This document shows positions 21,582 to 30,529 of a stretch of 64,000 bases of DNA, piece by piece. Both the position numbers and the translations under genes were made by a program. Source of the stretch: Chitinophagaceae bacterium. GTDB taxonomy: Bacteria > Bacteroidota > Bacteroidia > Chitinophagales > Chitinophagaceae. Position 1 is the first letter of the stretch. Every line of letters starts with the position of its first letter. The notes below the pieces were generated by a model. The model was not told the DNA's origin and made no database searches. It saw only the letters and a program-made list of their open reading frames with translations. The DNA is taken from contig JADKHN010000001.1 of the NCBI GenBank assembly GCA_016721725.1, positions 1,178,001-1,242,000 of the forward strand, in the 5' to 3' direction.

Positions 21582-22982
21582 ATGTTCTTTCAACACATTT
21601 ATGACAAGACCCTTGCCCAGGCAAGTTATTTCATCGGTTGCCAAAAAGCGGGCGTGGCCGCTGTTATTGATCCCAAGCGCGATGTGGATACCTATATCGA
21701 GATCGCGAAGGCCAATAACATGACCATCACCCATATTTTTGAAACGCATATCCATGCCGATTTTTTAACGGGTTCCCGGGAACTGGCCCAGCTCACCGGA
21801 GCCGGTTTGTACCTGTCTGATGAAGGCGGTCCGGGATGGGAATATGAATTCCCTCATAAGGGTTTAAAAGATGGCTCTATCGTACAACTGGGTAATCTAA
21901 CCTTTGAAGTGATGCATACTCCTGGTCACACGCCTGAGAGCATCAGTTTTTTACTGACCGATAACCCGGCCAGTGACAAACCGGTAATGCTGTTCACCGG
22001 CGATTTTGTATTCGTTGGCGATATCGGAAGACCCGATCTGCTGGAAAAGGCAGCGGGCATGAAAGGCACCCAGGAGATCGGAGCACACCAGATGTATGCA
22101 TCGATCAAAAAATTTGACGCGCTGGCCGATTACATCCAGGTATGGCCCGGGCATGGCGCCGGCTCTGCCTGTGGTAAGGCCCTGGGCGCGGTTCCCAGTA
22201 CAACGGTTGGATATGAGAAGGCCAGGAACTGGGCCTTCCAATATGCTGCAGATGAGCCCGGTTTTGTGCAGTATTTACTGACTGATCAGCCGGAGCCGCC
22301 CAGGTATTTTGCCATGATGAAACACCTGAATAAAGTGGATCGTCCCTTACTCACCGAAGTTCCCAAACAAAAAAAGCTTTCGCTGGAGGAACTGAAAGCA
22401 GCCATGGATAAAGGGATCAAGCTGATCGATGCCAGGCCGAAAGCGGAATTCGCGGCGGGCTTCATCCCCGGCAGCATCAATATCCAGGGCAATAATTCCT
22501 TTGCCACCTGGGCGGGATGGTTCCTGAAATATGACGAACCCTTCATCCTGCTGGCCGATGAAAGCCAGTTGGATGACCTCACCCGGAAATTGATGCGTAT
22601 TGGTCTGGACCAGGTACTCGGATATATCCCCTCAACAGAACAGTGGGCTAAAGCCGGAGGCTCTTTGCAAACGGCAGCCGTTATTTCCCTGGAGGAAGCG
22701 AAAAAAAGGATCACTAACAATGGCGTTCAGCTGGTCGACCTGCGGGGCGCTTCAGAATACAATGCCGGCCATATCCAAAAAGCGGAGCATGTCTTTGTAG
22801 GCACCCTCCCTGAACACCTGGATAAATTAAGCAGGGATAAACCGGTCATCATTTATTGCCAGGGAGGCGACAGGGCTTCGATCGCGTATTCCATACTGGC
22901 GAAGAACGGATTTACCAATGTATCGAATTTTTCCGGCGGTATCAATGAATGGGTCAATACCGGAGAACCCGTCGTTTCATAA
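21582..22982 (+). CDS. CstB-like persulfide dioxygenase-rhodanese fusion
   Basis: 466 residues. N-terminal metallo-beta-lactamase fold with the ETHE1/persulfide dioxygenase iron ligands (THIHADF, HTPGHTPES, TGDFVFVGDIGRPD). A middle rhodanese-like domain (about 265-355) has no catalytic cysteine (LLADESQ at the loop). The C-terminal rhodanese has C426 in YCQGGDRA. This is the domain order of CstB, which oxidises low-molecular-weight persulfides to thiosulfate. Own promoter with the shared regulatory site; followed by a terminator. Confidence 0.93.
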   Translation: MFFQHIYDKTLAQASYFIGCQKAGVAAVIDPKRDVDTYIEIAKANNMTITHIFETHIHADFLTGSRELAQLTGAGLYLSDEGGPGWEYEFPHKGLKDGSIVQLGNLTFEVMHTPGHTPESISFLLTDNPASDKPVMLFTGDFVFVGDIGRPDLLEKAAGMKGTQEIGAHQMYASIKKFDALADYIQVWPGHGAGSACGKALGAVPSTTVGYEKARNWAFQYAADEPGFVQYLLTDQPEPPRYFAMMKHLNKVDRPLLTEVPKQKKLSLEELKAAMDKGIKLIDARPKAEFAAGFIPGSINIQGNNSFATWAGWFLKYDEPFILLADESQLDDLTRKLMRIGLDQVLGYIPSTEQWAKAGGSLQTAAVISLEEAKKRITNNGVQLVDLRGASEYNAGHIQKAEHVFVGTLPEHLDKLSRDKPVIIYCQGGDRASIAYSILAKNGFTNVSNFSGGINEWVNTGEPVVS

Positions 22983-23000
22983 ATAAGAGTTGGTTTTGGT

Positions 23001-23039
23001 AATGTGAAAAAGGCCGCCGAAAGGGGCCTTTTTCACATT
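23001..23039 (+). terminator. Strong terminator after the CstB-like gene
   Basis: Perfect 15-bp stem (23001-23015 with 23025-23039) whose arms contain AAAAAGGCC/GGCCTTTTT, so the hairpin carries its own A and T runs and could work in both directions. From 23040 to 23180 I see nothing further. Confidence 0.85.
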
Positions 23040-23180
23040 ACGCTGAATGGAAAGCAACAAAAGTAACCGAGTATGAGGATTGCAATATGGAAATTTGATT
23101 TGCAGAAATAGAATGATCGACAAGCATAAAGCCCTGGGTCATTTCAATTAAATAACATCCGGCGATTTAAAACAATCAAG

Positions 23181-24515
23181 ATGAAAAAGTACTTTACCAC
23201 GACCATCATCATTTTATTCACTGTAATGGTTACCCGAGCTCAGCAGGCAGGTAAATCTTTGCCCTTCCAGATCCGTTTGGAGCAAACGGAAATGGCCGGC
23301 TTACCCGCTTTACATTCCTTTGCCTATGCCACCTGGGAGGGAAAATGGTTGTTGATGGGAGGCCGGGTGGACGGCCTTCACCGCAGACAACCCTGGGCCA
23401 CATTCAATGAGGAAGGGCAGAATAAATTTCTCTATGTGGTGGACCCGGTAAAGAAACGGGTTTGGAAAAAGGAATTGCAGGGCCTGCCTGCCGGCATCGC
23501 TGAACAGTTGAGCAGTACCAATTTGGAATTTTGCCAAATCGGCGACAGGCTGATACTGACCGGAGGATATGGGTACAGTAAAACGGCAGATGATCACATC
23601 ACCTATCCTTACCTGTCTGTTATCAATGTAAGCGATATGATCAGGGCGATCTCCGATGGCGGGACCGTGGCACAATCAGTTGTTCAGATCAGGGATGAAA
23701 GAATGGCGGTCACGGGCGGGAGACTGGCCAGCATCGGGGATACCCTGATCCTGGCCGGCGGACAAAGATTTGACGGTTTATATAATCCCCACGGACCCGA
23801 TCACGGGCCGGGCTTTGTTCAGCAATATACCAATGAGATCAGGAAATTCAATCTTGACCTGGGTTCAAAGATCCCGGCGATCACTTATTATACTGCCATC
23901 CGTGACAGTTTGCTTTTGCATCGCCGCGATTATAATTTAGTGCCACAGGTTTTCGAAGGGGACGAAACCGGCTTTACCATGTATTCCGGGGTGTTTCAGT
24001 ATAATGAGGATATTCCTTTTACCAGTTATGTGGACATCAAATCCGGAACCTATTCGGTGAACGAGCGTTTCAAACAAAAATTAAATCATTATCACAGTGC
24101 GGTTCTTCCGCTCTATGACCGATCGGTAAAAAACATGTACACGGTGTTTTTCGGCGGGATCGCCCAGTATTATCCCGACCCGGCCGGTAAGATCATCAGC
24201 AACAAGGATGTGCCTTTTACCAAAACGATCAGTGTCATCATGCGCAGTAAAGACAAAACGGAAGAAACCTACCTGCCTGTTCAAATGCCCGGATACCTGG
24301 GCGCAGCCGCGGAATTTATTTTCATGCCCGATGTCACCCTGTACAAAAAGGACATAGCCGACCTGGGAGCCCTTCAACAAAAGGAAGTACTCATCGGATA
24401 CATCGTCGGCGGCATCAACAGCAGCGATAAGAACATCTTTTGGGATAATACCGGAAAAGAAAGCAAGGCATTCAACAAGGTCATCAAGGTCTATATCAAA
24501 AAACAAGGCAGGTAA
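23181..24515 (+). CDS. Secreted kelch-like beta-propeller protein
   Basis: 444 residues with a signal peptide (MKKYFTTTIIILFTVMVTRA). Repeated GG turns followed by hydrophobic strands (WLLMGGRVDG, LILTGGYGYSK, LILAGGQRFDGL, YTVFFGGIAQYY, IGYIVGGINSS) indicate a six-bladed kelch-like propeller. Function unknown. It lies within the sulfur block, but without the shared site; membership in the pathway is uncertain. Confidence 0.75.
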   Translation: MKKYFTTTIIILFTVMVTRAQQAGKSLPFQIRLEQTEMAGLPALHSFAYATWEGKWLLMGGRVDGLHRRQPWATFNEEGQNKFLYVVDPVKKRVWKKELQGLPAGIAEQLSSTNLEFCQIGDRLILTGGYGYSKTADDHITYPYLSVINVSDMIRAISDGGTVAQSVVQIRDERMAVTGGRLASIGDTLILAGGQRFDGLYNPHGPDHGPGFVQQYTNEIRKFNLDLGSKIPAITYYTAIRDSLLLHRRDYNLVPQVFEGDETGFTMYSGVFQYNEDIPFTSYVDIKSGTYSVNERFKQKLNHYHSAVLPLYDRSVKNMYTVFFGGIAQYYPDPAGKIISNKDVPFTKTISVIMRSKDKTEETYLPVQMPGYLGAAAEFIFMPDVTLYKKDIADLGALQQKEVLIGYIVGGINSSDKNIFWDNTGKESKAFNKVIKVYIKKQGR

Positions 24516-24646
24516 ATACCAACTGTCTCCCGGGGTATCAAGGATCAGCCCGGTAACAATATTTGGTCAATGAAAAGTTAAAAATCCGACCTATTTATCC
24601 ATTGTTCCCTATTTCTATAAATAGCCACAGCAGGGCATTTCAGAGT

Positions 24647-24690
24647 GTAACCTTTGTTACCGTATACCCCCTGACCTAATTCTACATTTG
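24647..24690 (+). promoter_or_regulatory. Crp/Fnr-like site and promoter of the rhodanese-thiosulfate operon
   Basis: The best copy of the site: GTAAC-CTTT-GTTAC, a perfect dyad at 24647-24660, then a perfect -7 TACATTTG (24683-24690). Centre to end of -7 is 36.5 bases. No -33 element at 19-21 bases, which points to activator dependence. Confidence 0.65.
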
Positions 24691-24736
24691 CTTAAGAAAA
24701 ACAGATTCAATCCTCACATTAAAACAACATTTAGCC

Positions 24737-25048
24737 ATGTCTTTTTTACAACAATTATTCGGAGGCGTTCAGACCGCCGATCTAAGGAACCTGATTAAAG
24801 AGGGCGCCTTCCTGGTAGACGTCAGGAGTCCCGGCGAGTTTGCCATGGGAAGCGTACCCGGCGCCGTGAATATTCCATTGGATGCGGTAACGGCACAATC
24901 AGCCAGATTCAGGGACAAACAGCATATCATTGTGTTCTGCCGGAGTGGAAACCGCAGCGGACAAGCCAAAATGATCCTGGAACAGCTTGGTTTTAAGAAC
25001 GTGGTCAACGGTGGAACCTGGGAAAACGTCAACCAGTACCTGTCATGA
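24737..25048 (+). CDS. Single-domain rhodanese
   Basis: 103 residues, cytoplasmic, one rhodanese domain: FLVDVRSPGEFAMGSVPGAVNIP and the active-site loop FCRSGNRSGQA with the catalytic cysteine. Transfers sulfane sulfur, for example from thiosulfate or persulfide. First gene of an operon; its stop overlaps the start of the next gene by 4 bases. Confidence 0.93.
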   Translation: MSFLQQLFGGVQTADLRNLIKEGAFLVDVRSPGEFAMGSVPGAVNIPLDAVTAQSARFRDKQHIIVFCRSGNRSGQAKMILEQLGFKNVVNGGTWENVNQYLS

Positions 25049-25407
25049 GAACGTTAAAGATCTTATCCCTGCTGATGGCGATCTCCATCGCATTCGTCTC
25101 TTGTAAAGAGAATGTACCAGAAAAGAATACGCTGAAAACGGATGCGAACCGGCCGGTAAAAGAGAAGACCATCATAGTTGATGTTCGTACCACAGAAGAA
25201 TGGGACCAGGACGGACATGCCGATTGCAGCGTGAATTACCCTCTGGATGAATTGGGCGCAAAGATTGAAACCCTGAAGGCCTATGATAAAGTGATCGTCG
25301 TTTGCCGCAGCGGGAACAGGGCGGGCTCGGCGAAAATGATGCTGGAGGAAAAGGGCGTCAAAAACGTGGAAAATAAAGGCGCCTGGCAGAACATAGCCTG
25401 TCCTTAA
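25045..25407 (+). CDS. Rhodanese-like lipoprotein
   Basis: 120 residues. The N-terminus is a lipoprotein signal ending in AFVSCKEN, so the rhodanese domain (IIVDVRTTEEWDQDGHADCSVNYP, VVCRSGNRAGSA with the catalytic cysteine) acts in the periplasm or at the outer membrane. It complements the cytoplasmic rhodanese with which it overlaps by 4 bases. Confidence 0.92.
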   Translation: MRTLKILSLLMAISIAFVSCKENVPEKNTLKTDANRPVKEKTIIVDVRTTEEWDQDGHADCSVNYPLDELGAKIETLKAYDKVIVVCRSGNRAGSAKMMLEEKGVKNVENKGAWQNIACP

Positions 25408-25431
25408 ATTAAAGACTTAAACGCATCCGAT

Positions 25432-26265
25432 ATGGAGAAGCTGAAAATACTCATACCCACTGATTTCTCGGTACAGGCTGAATTCGCCTACCTGATGGTC
25501 AAAAAACTGGAAGAGCATATCCCGGTTGACGTACATTTCCTGCACGTCATGAACGTTCCGGATACGGTGACCATGGATACCCATGGCGCTATTCAAACCT
25601 GCGGCGAGATCGATGTTAAATACGTGGTGAAGCAAAAAGAAATTGCGGAACGGAAATTGGCCAACCTGAAAATACTTTACGGGGAAGCCATCCAAACCCA
25701 TTTCGTATTGGGTAAGGTCACGGATTCCATCGTCAGTTTTGCGGAGTCCAATCATTTCGACCTGATCGTCATGGGAACCAAGGGAGCCTGGGGTTTAAAG
25801 GAAAAATTATCGGGTTCAGAAACACAATTCATCGCAAGAAGGTCTAAAATTCCATTATTGTCACTGATGTGCGACCGGTCAGATTTGAAAATTCAGAACG
25901 TTTTACTGGTCCATAATTTCAGCGAGCCTGCCCGTGAGGACCTTCACCTGATGCAGAAACTGATCCGCGCCTTCAATACGAAATTACACCTGCTACAGAT
26001 CACCAGCGGAAGACCGGAGACCGAAAAAGCCACTGTTGAGGCCAAAATGAAAATATTCGCGGAACTGAATGATATTGTCAATTATGAATGCCACCTGATC
26101 AGTGACAAGGATGTGGAGAATGGTGTGATCCATTTCAACCAGATGATCAATATGGATATCATCTGTATCGGAACACACGGCAGGGGAGGCCTTTTTCATC
26201 ACAGCGCCACCGAAAAGCTCATCAACCATCTTTTTAAACCCATCATTTCCTTTCACTTAAAATAA
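25432..26265 (+). CDS. Tandem universal stress protein (UspA family)
   Basis: 277 residues with two Usp-type halves: residues about 1-145, ending in VMGTKGAWGLKEKLSGSETQFIARRSKIPLL, and about 155-277, ending in CIGTHGRGGLFHHSATEKLINH. The second half keeps the G-2x-G-9x-G(S/T)-type nucleotide loop better than the first. Role in the thiosulfate operon unknown; Usp genes are common passengers in stress operons. Confidence 0.88.
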   Translation: MEKLKILIPTDFSVQAEFAYLMVKKLEEHIPVDVHFLHVMNVPDTVTMDTHGAIQTCGEIDVKYVVKQKEIAERKLANLKILYGEAIQTHFVLGKVTDSIVSFAESNHFDLIVMGTKGAWGLKEKLSGSETQFIARRSKIPLLSLMCDRSDLKIQNVLLVHNFSEPAREDLHLMQKLIRAFNTKLHLLQITSGRPETEKATVEAKMKIFAELNDIVNYECHLISDKDVENGVIHFNQMINMDIICIGTHGRGGLFHHSATEKLINHLFKPIISFHLK

Positions 26266-26278
26266 ACCTTTGGCATCC

Positions 26279-26836
26279 ATGCGGGATTTCTTCATACAAA
26301 CCTGGCCCTGGTGGTTTTCCGGAACATTGATCGCCGGGATCATGTTCTTCCTCTTGTATTTCGGGCAATCATTCGGATTCTCCTCAAACCTGAGAACCAT
26401 CTGCGCGGCAGCCGGATTGGGGAAAAAGACCAAATTCTTTGACTTCAACTGGAAAACACAGACCTGGAACCTGGTCTTTTTAGCGGGAGCCGTGATCGGA
26501 GGTTTTATCGCCAGGCAATTTCTTTCCACCGATACACCCGTTGAGATCTCGCCGGCGACCATCCGGGATCTCGGAAAACTGGGGATCGCTGCACCCGTTT
26601 CGCTGCAGCCGGAAGAATTGTTTGGCCTGGATGCCATCCTTTCGTTAAAAGGCTTCGGGGTACTGGCTTTTGGCGGGTTGATGGTCGGCTTCGGTTCCCG
26701 TTATGCAGGGGGTTGTACATCCGGACATGCCATCAGTGGCTTATCCGATCTGCAAGTGCCATCTCTTATCTCGGTGATCGGTTTTTTTATCGGCGGACTC
26801 GTAATGACCTTTTTCATTCTCCCATTAATATTCTGA
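26279..26836 (+). CDS. YeeE/YedE thiosulfate transporter half A
   Basis: 186 residues from MRDFFIQTWPWWF; the frame also opens at a TTG nine bases earlier. Four to five membrane helices. The conserved cysteine is in GGCTSGHAISG, which in YeeE-type transporters handles thiosulfate sulfur. The second half is the next gene, five bases downstream; together they equal one full YeeE/YedE protein. Confidence 0.88.
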   Translation: MRDFFIQTWPWWFSGTLIAGIMFFLLYFGQSFGFSSNLRTICAAAGLGKKTKFFDFNWKTQTWNLVFLAGAVIGGFIARQFLSTDTPVEISPATIRDLGKLGIAAPVSLQPEELFGLDAILSLKGFGVLAFGGLMVGFGSRYAGGCTSGHAISGLSDLQVPSLISVIGFFIGGLVMTFFILPLIF

Positions 26837-26840
26837 CCCC

Positions 26841-27254
26841 ATGAAATTCATCAAATTCTTAGTGCTGGGTGTCGTCTTCGGTATCGTAATGGCCAAGTCT
26901 GAAGCCATTTCCTGGTTCAGGATCCAGGAGATGTTCCGGTTCCAGGCCTTTCATATGTACGGGATCATTGGAACTGCAGTAACCTTGGGGGTCATCGGTG
27001 TGGCCCTGATCAAAAAATTCGGCATCAGGGATTTTCATGGCAACCCGATCTTGTTTCACCCCAAAGAGAGATCCGTTGTCCGCTACCTGGCCGGAGGGAT
27101 CATTTTCGGATTGGGTTGGGCCCTGAGCGGTGCCTGCCCGGGACCCATGGTGGTCAATATCGGGTATGGTTTTTTATCCATGGGCATCGTATTTCTTTTC
27201 GCCATCATCGGGACCTATTTATATGGCACCATCAAGGACAGGCTTCCGCATTAA
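26841..27254 (+). CDS. YeeE/YedE thiosulfate transporter half B
   Basis: 137 residues, about four membrane helices, with the second conserved cysteine motif GACPGPMVVNIGYG. Complements half A, as in the split PmpA/PmpB pairs. Probably imports thiosulfate or moves sulfane sulfur to the cytoplasmic rhodanese. Confidence 0.88.
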   Translation: MKFIKFLVLGVVFGIVMAKSEAISWFRIQEMFRFQAFHMYGIIGTAVTLGVIGVALIKKFGIRDFHGNPILFHPKERSVVRYLAGGIIFGLGWALSGACPGPMVVNIGYGFLSMGIVFLFAIIGTYLYGTIKDRLPH

Positions 27255-27271
27255 AATCTAAATGAACCCGA

Positions 27272-28366
27272 ATGAATAACCTGCAGGATAATGATAAGAT
27301 AAGAGAGGGATTGATCGCGATCATTGGCAAACTGATCCTGATCATCATCGTTCTGGTGATCACCCTGGTTGCCATGCCCATCATCTATTTTTACAGCAAT
27401 AAGCCAAAAGGAATCGAAGAAAAAAAGACAGACGCGGCGATAAACACGACCGGGGTAAAGAAAGACAATAGCAGCTATTGGATGGCGCCAGACCCGTCCG
27501 CAATTACTGACCCTGCCCTGAAAATGCAGGTGGAATACGGCAAAGAGTTGATCTCCCATACCGCCAAATACTTTGGTCCCAATGGCTCGGTTGCCCGGAT
27601 CAGTAACGGATTGAATTGCCAGAACTGTCATCTTCAGGCCGGTACGGCGGTGTTCGGCAATAATTATGGTTCCGTCGCTTCGCTTTATCCCAAGTTCAGG
27701 GCCAGGAGCGGAAGCGTGGAAAATATATATAAAAGGGTGAACGATTGTTTTGAACGCAGTTTGAACGGAAAAGCGATCGATACAGCGGGTAAAGAAATGC
27801 AGGCCATCGTTGCTTACATCAATTATCTCGGCACCAATGTAGAGAAAGGGAAAAAAGCGGAGGGTTCCGGTTTCAAGGACCTGGCATTCTTAGATCGGGC
27901 CACCGATCCCGATAAAGGTCAGCTGGTCTATACGGCGAAATGCCAGAGTTGCCACCAGCCGAATGGCGAAGGATTATTGAATCCCGAAAAGACCGAATTC
28001 ACCTTTCCGGCATTATGGGGGAAGAGCGGTTTCAATGACGGTGCGGGTTTATACCGGATCAGCAATTTTGCCAAATACGTGAAGTATAATATGCCGCAGG
28101 GCACCACGCATGAGAATCCGCAATTGTCGGATGAGGAAGCCTGGGATGTGGCCGCCTTCGTGGTCACCCGGCAGCGGCCCCATATCAATGTGCCAAAGGA
28201 CTGGCCGGACATCGCCAAAAAACCGGTTGATCATCCCTTTGGTCCGTATGCCGACGCATTTTCCGAAAAGCAACACAAGCTGGGTCCTTTCAAACCCATA
28301 GCCGAAGAACAAAAGAGAAAAGAAGTCTTGAAGAATAAACCAACTACCGCTGCTGTTAAAAAATAA
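27272..28366 (+). CDS. tsdA: Dihaem cytochrome c, thiosulfate dehydrogenase TsdA-like
   Basis: 364 residues. One N-terminal membrane anchor (about 20-40). Haem 1 motif CQNCH in NGLNCQNCHLQAGT; haem 2 CQSCH in KCQSCHQPNGEG. The cysteine in RVNDCFERSLNGK sits where TsdA has its unusual cysteine axial ligand to haem 1. TsdA couples two thiosulfate to tetrathionate or the reverse. The charged C-terminal tail is family-typical for Bacteroidota copies. The gene is the fifth or sixth of the operon, followed 10 bases later by the SoxB-like gene. Confidence 0.88.
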   Translation: MNNLQDNDKIREGLIAIIGKLILIIIVLVITLVAMPIIYFYSNKPKGIEEKKTDAAINTTGVKKDNSSYWMAPDPSAITDPALKMQVEYGKELISHTAKYFGPNGSVARISNGLNCQNCHLQAGTAVFGNNYGSVASLYPKFRARSGSVENIYKRVNDCFERSLNGKAIDTAGKEMQAIVAYINYLGTNVEKGKKAEGSGFKDLAFLDRATDPDKGQLVYTAKCQSCHQPNGEGLLNPEKTEFTFPALWGKSGFNDGAGLYRISNFAKYVKYNMPQGTTHENPQLSDEEAWDVAAFVVTRQRPHINVPKDWPDIAKKPVDHPFGPYADAFSEKQHKLGPFKPIAEEQKRKEVLKNKPTTAAVKK

Positions 28367-28376
28367 AAGAGACAGG

Positions 28377-30068
28377 ATGAAAAAAAGCAGAAGAGATTTT
28401 ATCAGGAACCTGGGAACAATGGGCGGAGCGGGTTTATTGGCAGCCACACCGGTCATGGCACTTGCTGATGCCATCAACCCTTCCTCGCAGCCTGGCAGCG
28501 AAGCGGATGATCAGTCCTTCACGCTTTCCATCCTGCAAACCACGGATGTGCATTGCCAGGTGCATCCGCACGATGAGTTTTTCTGGGAGAACGGGAAACC
28601 TACGTTCCGAAAAACCGGTGGTTATGCTCATCTCGATACTTACCTGCAGCAGGAAAGAAAGAAAAACCCCAATAGTTTCCTGATCGATACCGGCGATATG
28701 TTCCAGGGCAGTGAACTGTCTGTAAAAACAACCGGTAAGGCCATGGTGCCCTTGTTGAACGCCCTCGGCTACGACCTTTACCTCCCGGGTAACTGGGAAG
28801 TGATCTATTACAAGAAAGCCATGCAAACCCTGTTGGGTTCATTGAACGCGCCAAAGGTCTGCGCCAATATGTATCACGACCTGGGAGATGGGAAAAAAGG
28901 CGAACTTATTTTTCCTCCTTACCATATCTGGAATGTGAAGGGCGTTAAGATCGGATTTTTAGGATATACAGATCCGCTGGTTCCCCTGAGGCAGTCCCCC
29001 AATTACAGCAAGGGCATCATCTATACCAAACCCGAAGAGAACCTGGCTCATTATGTGGATGTATTGCGCAACCAGGAACAATGCGCCTATGTATTGATCG
29101 TAGCGCATTTGGGTTTATCACAACAGATTCACCTGGCCAACCAGCCGGAATGCGAAGGGGTGGATTATATCCTGGGCGGTGATACCCATGAAAGGGTGCG
29201 CAAGCCAATCCAGTGTAAGTACAGCAAAGTGGTTGAACCGGGCGCTTTTGGTTCTTTCGTGGGTAAACTCAACCTCACCATTCAAAACGGAAAAGTGATT
29301 GCCGACCATTATGAATTGGTGGAGATCACCGCTTCAAAATACAAACCATCTGAACGTTTGACCACACTGATCAAGGAGAATGAAAAGCCTTTTCAGCAAG
29401 ACATATATAGCATTGCCGGTTACAGCACCATCCCCCTGTACCGGTATTTTGTGGTGGAGAACCCCATCGATACGATGATCCTGGATGCGTTGAAATGGAA
29501 AGTGCCTGAAGTGGACATCGTCTTATCGAACGGGTTCAGATTTTGTCCGCCGCGTACCACACCCGACCATACCGGGAATATCCCCATCACAAACGGATTC
29601 CTGTATGACATGTTCCCGGTGGACAGTACCGTACGAACCGGGACAGTGACGGGGAAGCAGATACACGATTGGCTGGAGAGTGAATTGAATAATGTCTTCG
29701 CCAAAGAAGCGGTGGAACGATTTGGCGGATGGGTCATCAAGTTCAAAGGGATGAAAGTGGCCTTTAATGCCTTTGGCGAAAAAGACAAAAGGGTTCAACA
29801 GGTATGGGTGGCCGGAACGCCCCTCGACCTGAAAAAAACATACAATATCTGTGCCTGTGAGCGGGACGGCGACCCCAGTGATATGCTTTGCCGGATGAGG
29901 AACGTGCTCAATGCGAAGAACACACAGCATACCCTGCATTCGGTGATGAGGGATTACCTGGCCATTCATTCGCCGGTAACACCTACGCCTCCGGAAAACG
30001 CCGATGTTTTGGACGCGCCGCAAACCCTGCTCACCCAGGTCACGGGCGTCGATTATCAATTCCACTAA
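28377..30068 (+). CDS. SoxB-like metallophosphatase-fold hydrolase, Tat-exported
   Basis: 563 residues with a twin-arginine signal (KKSRRDFIRNLG). Metal-binding motifs of the 5'-nucleotidase/SoxB fold: TTDVHCQ, DTGDMFQGS, LPGNWEV (GNWE where nucleotidases have GNHE, as in SoxB-type sequences), IVAHLGL and GGDTHE. The C-terminal nucleotidase domain follows (SNGFRFCPP, YDMFPVDSTV). SoxB hydrolyses sulfate from a SoxYZ-bound sulfonate. No SoxYZ or SoxXA gene is in this window, so its substrate may differ. 5'-nucleotidase activity remains an alternative. Confidence 0.8.
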   Translation: MKKSRRDFIRNLGTMGGAGLLAATPVMALADAINPSSQPGSEADDQSFTLSILQTTDVHCQVHPHDEFFWENGKPTFRKTGGYAHLDTYLQQERKKNPNSFLIDTGDMFQGSELSVKTTGKAMVPLLNALGYDLYLPGNWEVIYYKKAMQTLLGSLNAPKVCANMYHDLGDGKKGELIFPPYHIWNVKGVKIGFLGYTDPLVPLRQSPNYSKGIIYTKPEENLAHYVDVLRNQEQCAYVLIVAHLGLSQQIHLANQPECEGVDYILGGDTHERVRKPIQCKYSKVVEPGAFGSFVGKLNLTIQNGKVIADHYELVEITASKYKPSERLTTLIKENEKPFQQDIYSIAGYSTIPLYRYFVVENPIDTMILDALKWKVPEVDIVLSNGFRFCPPRTTPDHTGNIPITNGFLYDMFPVDSTVRTGTVTGKQIHDWLESELNNVFAKEAVERFGGWVIKFKGMKVAFNAFGEKDKRVQQVWVAGTPLDLKKTYNICACERDGDPSDMLCRMRNVLNAKNTQHTLHSVMRDYLAIHSPVTPTPPENADVLDAPQTLLTQVTGVDYQFH

Positions 30069-30080
30069 AATCTATTGAAT

Positions 30081-30506
30081 ATGAAAAGAGTACTGTTCGC
30101 CCTGTTCGTTTTACTGTCTGCATTGACCGGCATGGCGCAAGCCGATAATAACGCAAAGCGGGTCCATCGCATCGTGTTTCAGCTGAGTACCGATGATACC
30201 CTGGCGCAAAAAGCGCTGATGAAGCAGCTGAATAATATCACCACGGTAGCGCCCGGTACAAAAATAGAAGTGGTATGCCATGGTCCGGGCTTAGGCATGC
30301 TGATCACCGGTAAGACCATTGTGCAGGAAAAGATCAGGCAAATGAAGGACAAGGGCGTTGATTTCGTAGCCTGTGAATTCTCCATGAGCGAAAGAAAAGT
30401 AACCAAAGAACAGATCATACCCGAAGCCGGTTTTGTGAAAGCCGGGATCATTGAGATCGTGACCCGCCAGGAAGAAGGCTGGAGCTATATCAAATCTGGT
30501 TTCTGA
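30081..30506 (+). CDS. Exported DsrE/DsrF-like protein
   Basis: About 141 residues from the ATG at 30081. A signal peptide (MKRVLFALFVLLSALTGMAQA) is followed by a DsrE-type alpha/beta domain (HRIVFQLSTDDTLAQKALMKQLNNI, KIEVVCHGPGLGML) with a cysteine in DFVACEFSM at the usual sulfur-carrying position. Likely a periplasmic sulfur carrier, perhaps replacing SoxYZ for the SoxB-like enzyme six bases upstream of its context. Confidence 0.85.
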   Translation: MKRVLFALFVLLSALTGMAQADNNAKRVHRIVFQLSTDDTLAQKALMKQLNNITTVAPGTKIEVVCHGPGLGMLITGKTIVQEKIRQMKDKGVDFVACEFSMSERKVTKEQIIPEAGFVKAGIIEIVTRQEEGWSYIKSGF

Positions 30507-30529
30507 ACTCCATTAAAAAGTAAAAAAAA

